A stretch of DNA of 22,811 bases from Candidatus Lightella neohaematopini (lineage in GTDB: Bacteria > Pseudomonadota > Gammaproteobacteria > Enterobacterales > Enterobacteriaceae), in assembly GCA_025728395.1 (NCBI GenBank), contig JAOBJR010000097.1:1-22811 (forward strand), in the 5' to 3' direction. Position 1 is the stretch's first letter. Every line of letters starts with the position of its first letter. Below the pieces are notes generated by a model. The model saw nothing but the letters and a program-made list of their open reading frames with translations, searched no databases and was not told the origin of the DNA. Below are positions 22,433 through 22,811 of this stretch, one piece after another. A program made the position numbers and the translations under genes.

Positions 22433-22811
22433 ATGTATAAAAGTATTATTATAATTACACTATTGTTAGTAACATTTATTTACTCATCATTGTTCTTTGT
22501 ACAGGAAGGACAAAATGGAATAGTTTTACGTTTTGGTAAAGTTGTTCGTGCTAACAATAATAACCCATTAGTTTACAATCCAGGAATACATTGGAAAATA
22601 CCATTTATTGAAGATGTAAAAGTTATTGATACAAGAATTAATACTACGGAAAATCAAGCTGATCGTTTTGTAACTATGGAAAAAAAGGATTTAATTATTG
22701 ATTCTTATATTAAGTGGCGTGTTAATAATTTAAGTAGATACTATCTGTCAACTGGGGGAAATATCACACAGGCAGAAATTTTAATAAAAAGAAAGTTTTC
22801 TGATCGTTTGC
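22433..22811 (+). CDS. hflC: FtsH protease regulator HflC, N-terminal part (cut by window end)
   Basis: 126 codons are visible before the window ends, with no stop. Translation from the ATG at 22433 gives MYKSIIIITLLLVTFIYSSLFFVQEGQNGIV, an N-terminal membrane anchor followed by the start of the SPFH domain (E. coli MRKSVIAIIIIVLVVLYMSVFVVKEGERGIT). It continues with LRFGKVV, NPGIHWKIPFIEDVKVIDTRI, NQADRFVTMEKKDLIIDSYIKWRV, SRYYLSTGGNITQAEILIKRKFSDRL, all matching E. coli HflC. It is the partner of HflK. The 45-base gap to hflK is wider than in E. coli, and no clear ribosome binding site is seen in it. The C-terminal half lies outside the window. Confidence 0.96.
   Translation, partial: MYKSIIIITLLLVTFIYSSLFFVQEGQNGIVLRFGKVVRANNNNPLVYNPGIHWKIPFIEDVKVIDTRINTTENQADRFVTMEKKDLIIDSYIKWRVNNLSRYYLSTGGNITQAEILIKRKFSDRL

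Overview
The window is about 22.8 kb of extremely A+T-rich DNA with almost no CG dinucleotides. Every recognisable gene is closest, from memory of the E. coli proteins, to a gammaproteobacterial (Enterobacterales) counterpart. The near-minimal gene set, the decayed spacers, the collapse of many E. coli gene neighbourhoods into short gaps and the Lys/Asn/Ile-rich proteins all point to a long-term insect endosymbiont of the Wigglesworthia / Blochmannia / Baumannia / Purcelliella grade. I cannot assign the genus from sequence alone. There is no mobile element, CRISPR array, phage gene or sign of recent transfer.

Layout. 1-3308 (+): recO (3' end only), pdxJ, acpS, tadA, glyA. 3328-4092 (-): suhB, tail to tail with glyA. 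4093-4907: an 815-bp spacer without genes, where E. coli carries trmJ, the isc cluster and more. 4908-10353 (+): ndk, ispG, hisS, bamB, der. 10360-11754 (-): mqo. 11892-13442 (+): guaA. 13444-19679 (-): gapA, sppA, tRNA-Tyr, clsA, yciC, ribA, listed in window order. 19680-20283: a second spacer of about 600 bp between divergent ribA and miaA. 20284 to the end (+): miaA, hflK, hflC (cut by the window end). Runs such as recO-pdxJ-acpS, ispG-hisS-bamB-der and miaA-hflK-hflC keep E. coli order with the intervening genes deleted.

How the genes connect. PdxJ and the MEP pathway (IspG) both start from DXP. PdxJ leads to PLP, the cofactor of GlyA. IspG leads to DMAPP, the substrate of MiaA, and MiaA's A36-A37-A38 target motif is present in the tRNA-Tyr of this same window. 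GuaA makes GMP, whose GTP product feeds RibA, and riboflavin supplies the FAD of Mqo. BamB, SppA, ClsA, YciC and HflK/HflC show that the bacterium keeps its own two-membrane envelope and membrane quality control. TadA, HisS, Der, tRNA-Tyr and probably SuhB serve translation and ribosome production.

The most notable observations are protein erosions inside intact reading frames. SuhB has lost the whole inositol-monophosphatase metal site while the rest of the fold is conserved, which fits retention only for its rRNA antitermination role. GapA has Asn in place of the catalytic His. Milder changes occur in GlyA, IspG, Der, Mqo and the tRNA-Tyr acceptor stem. I found no evidence for a wholly new multi-gene system.
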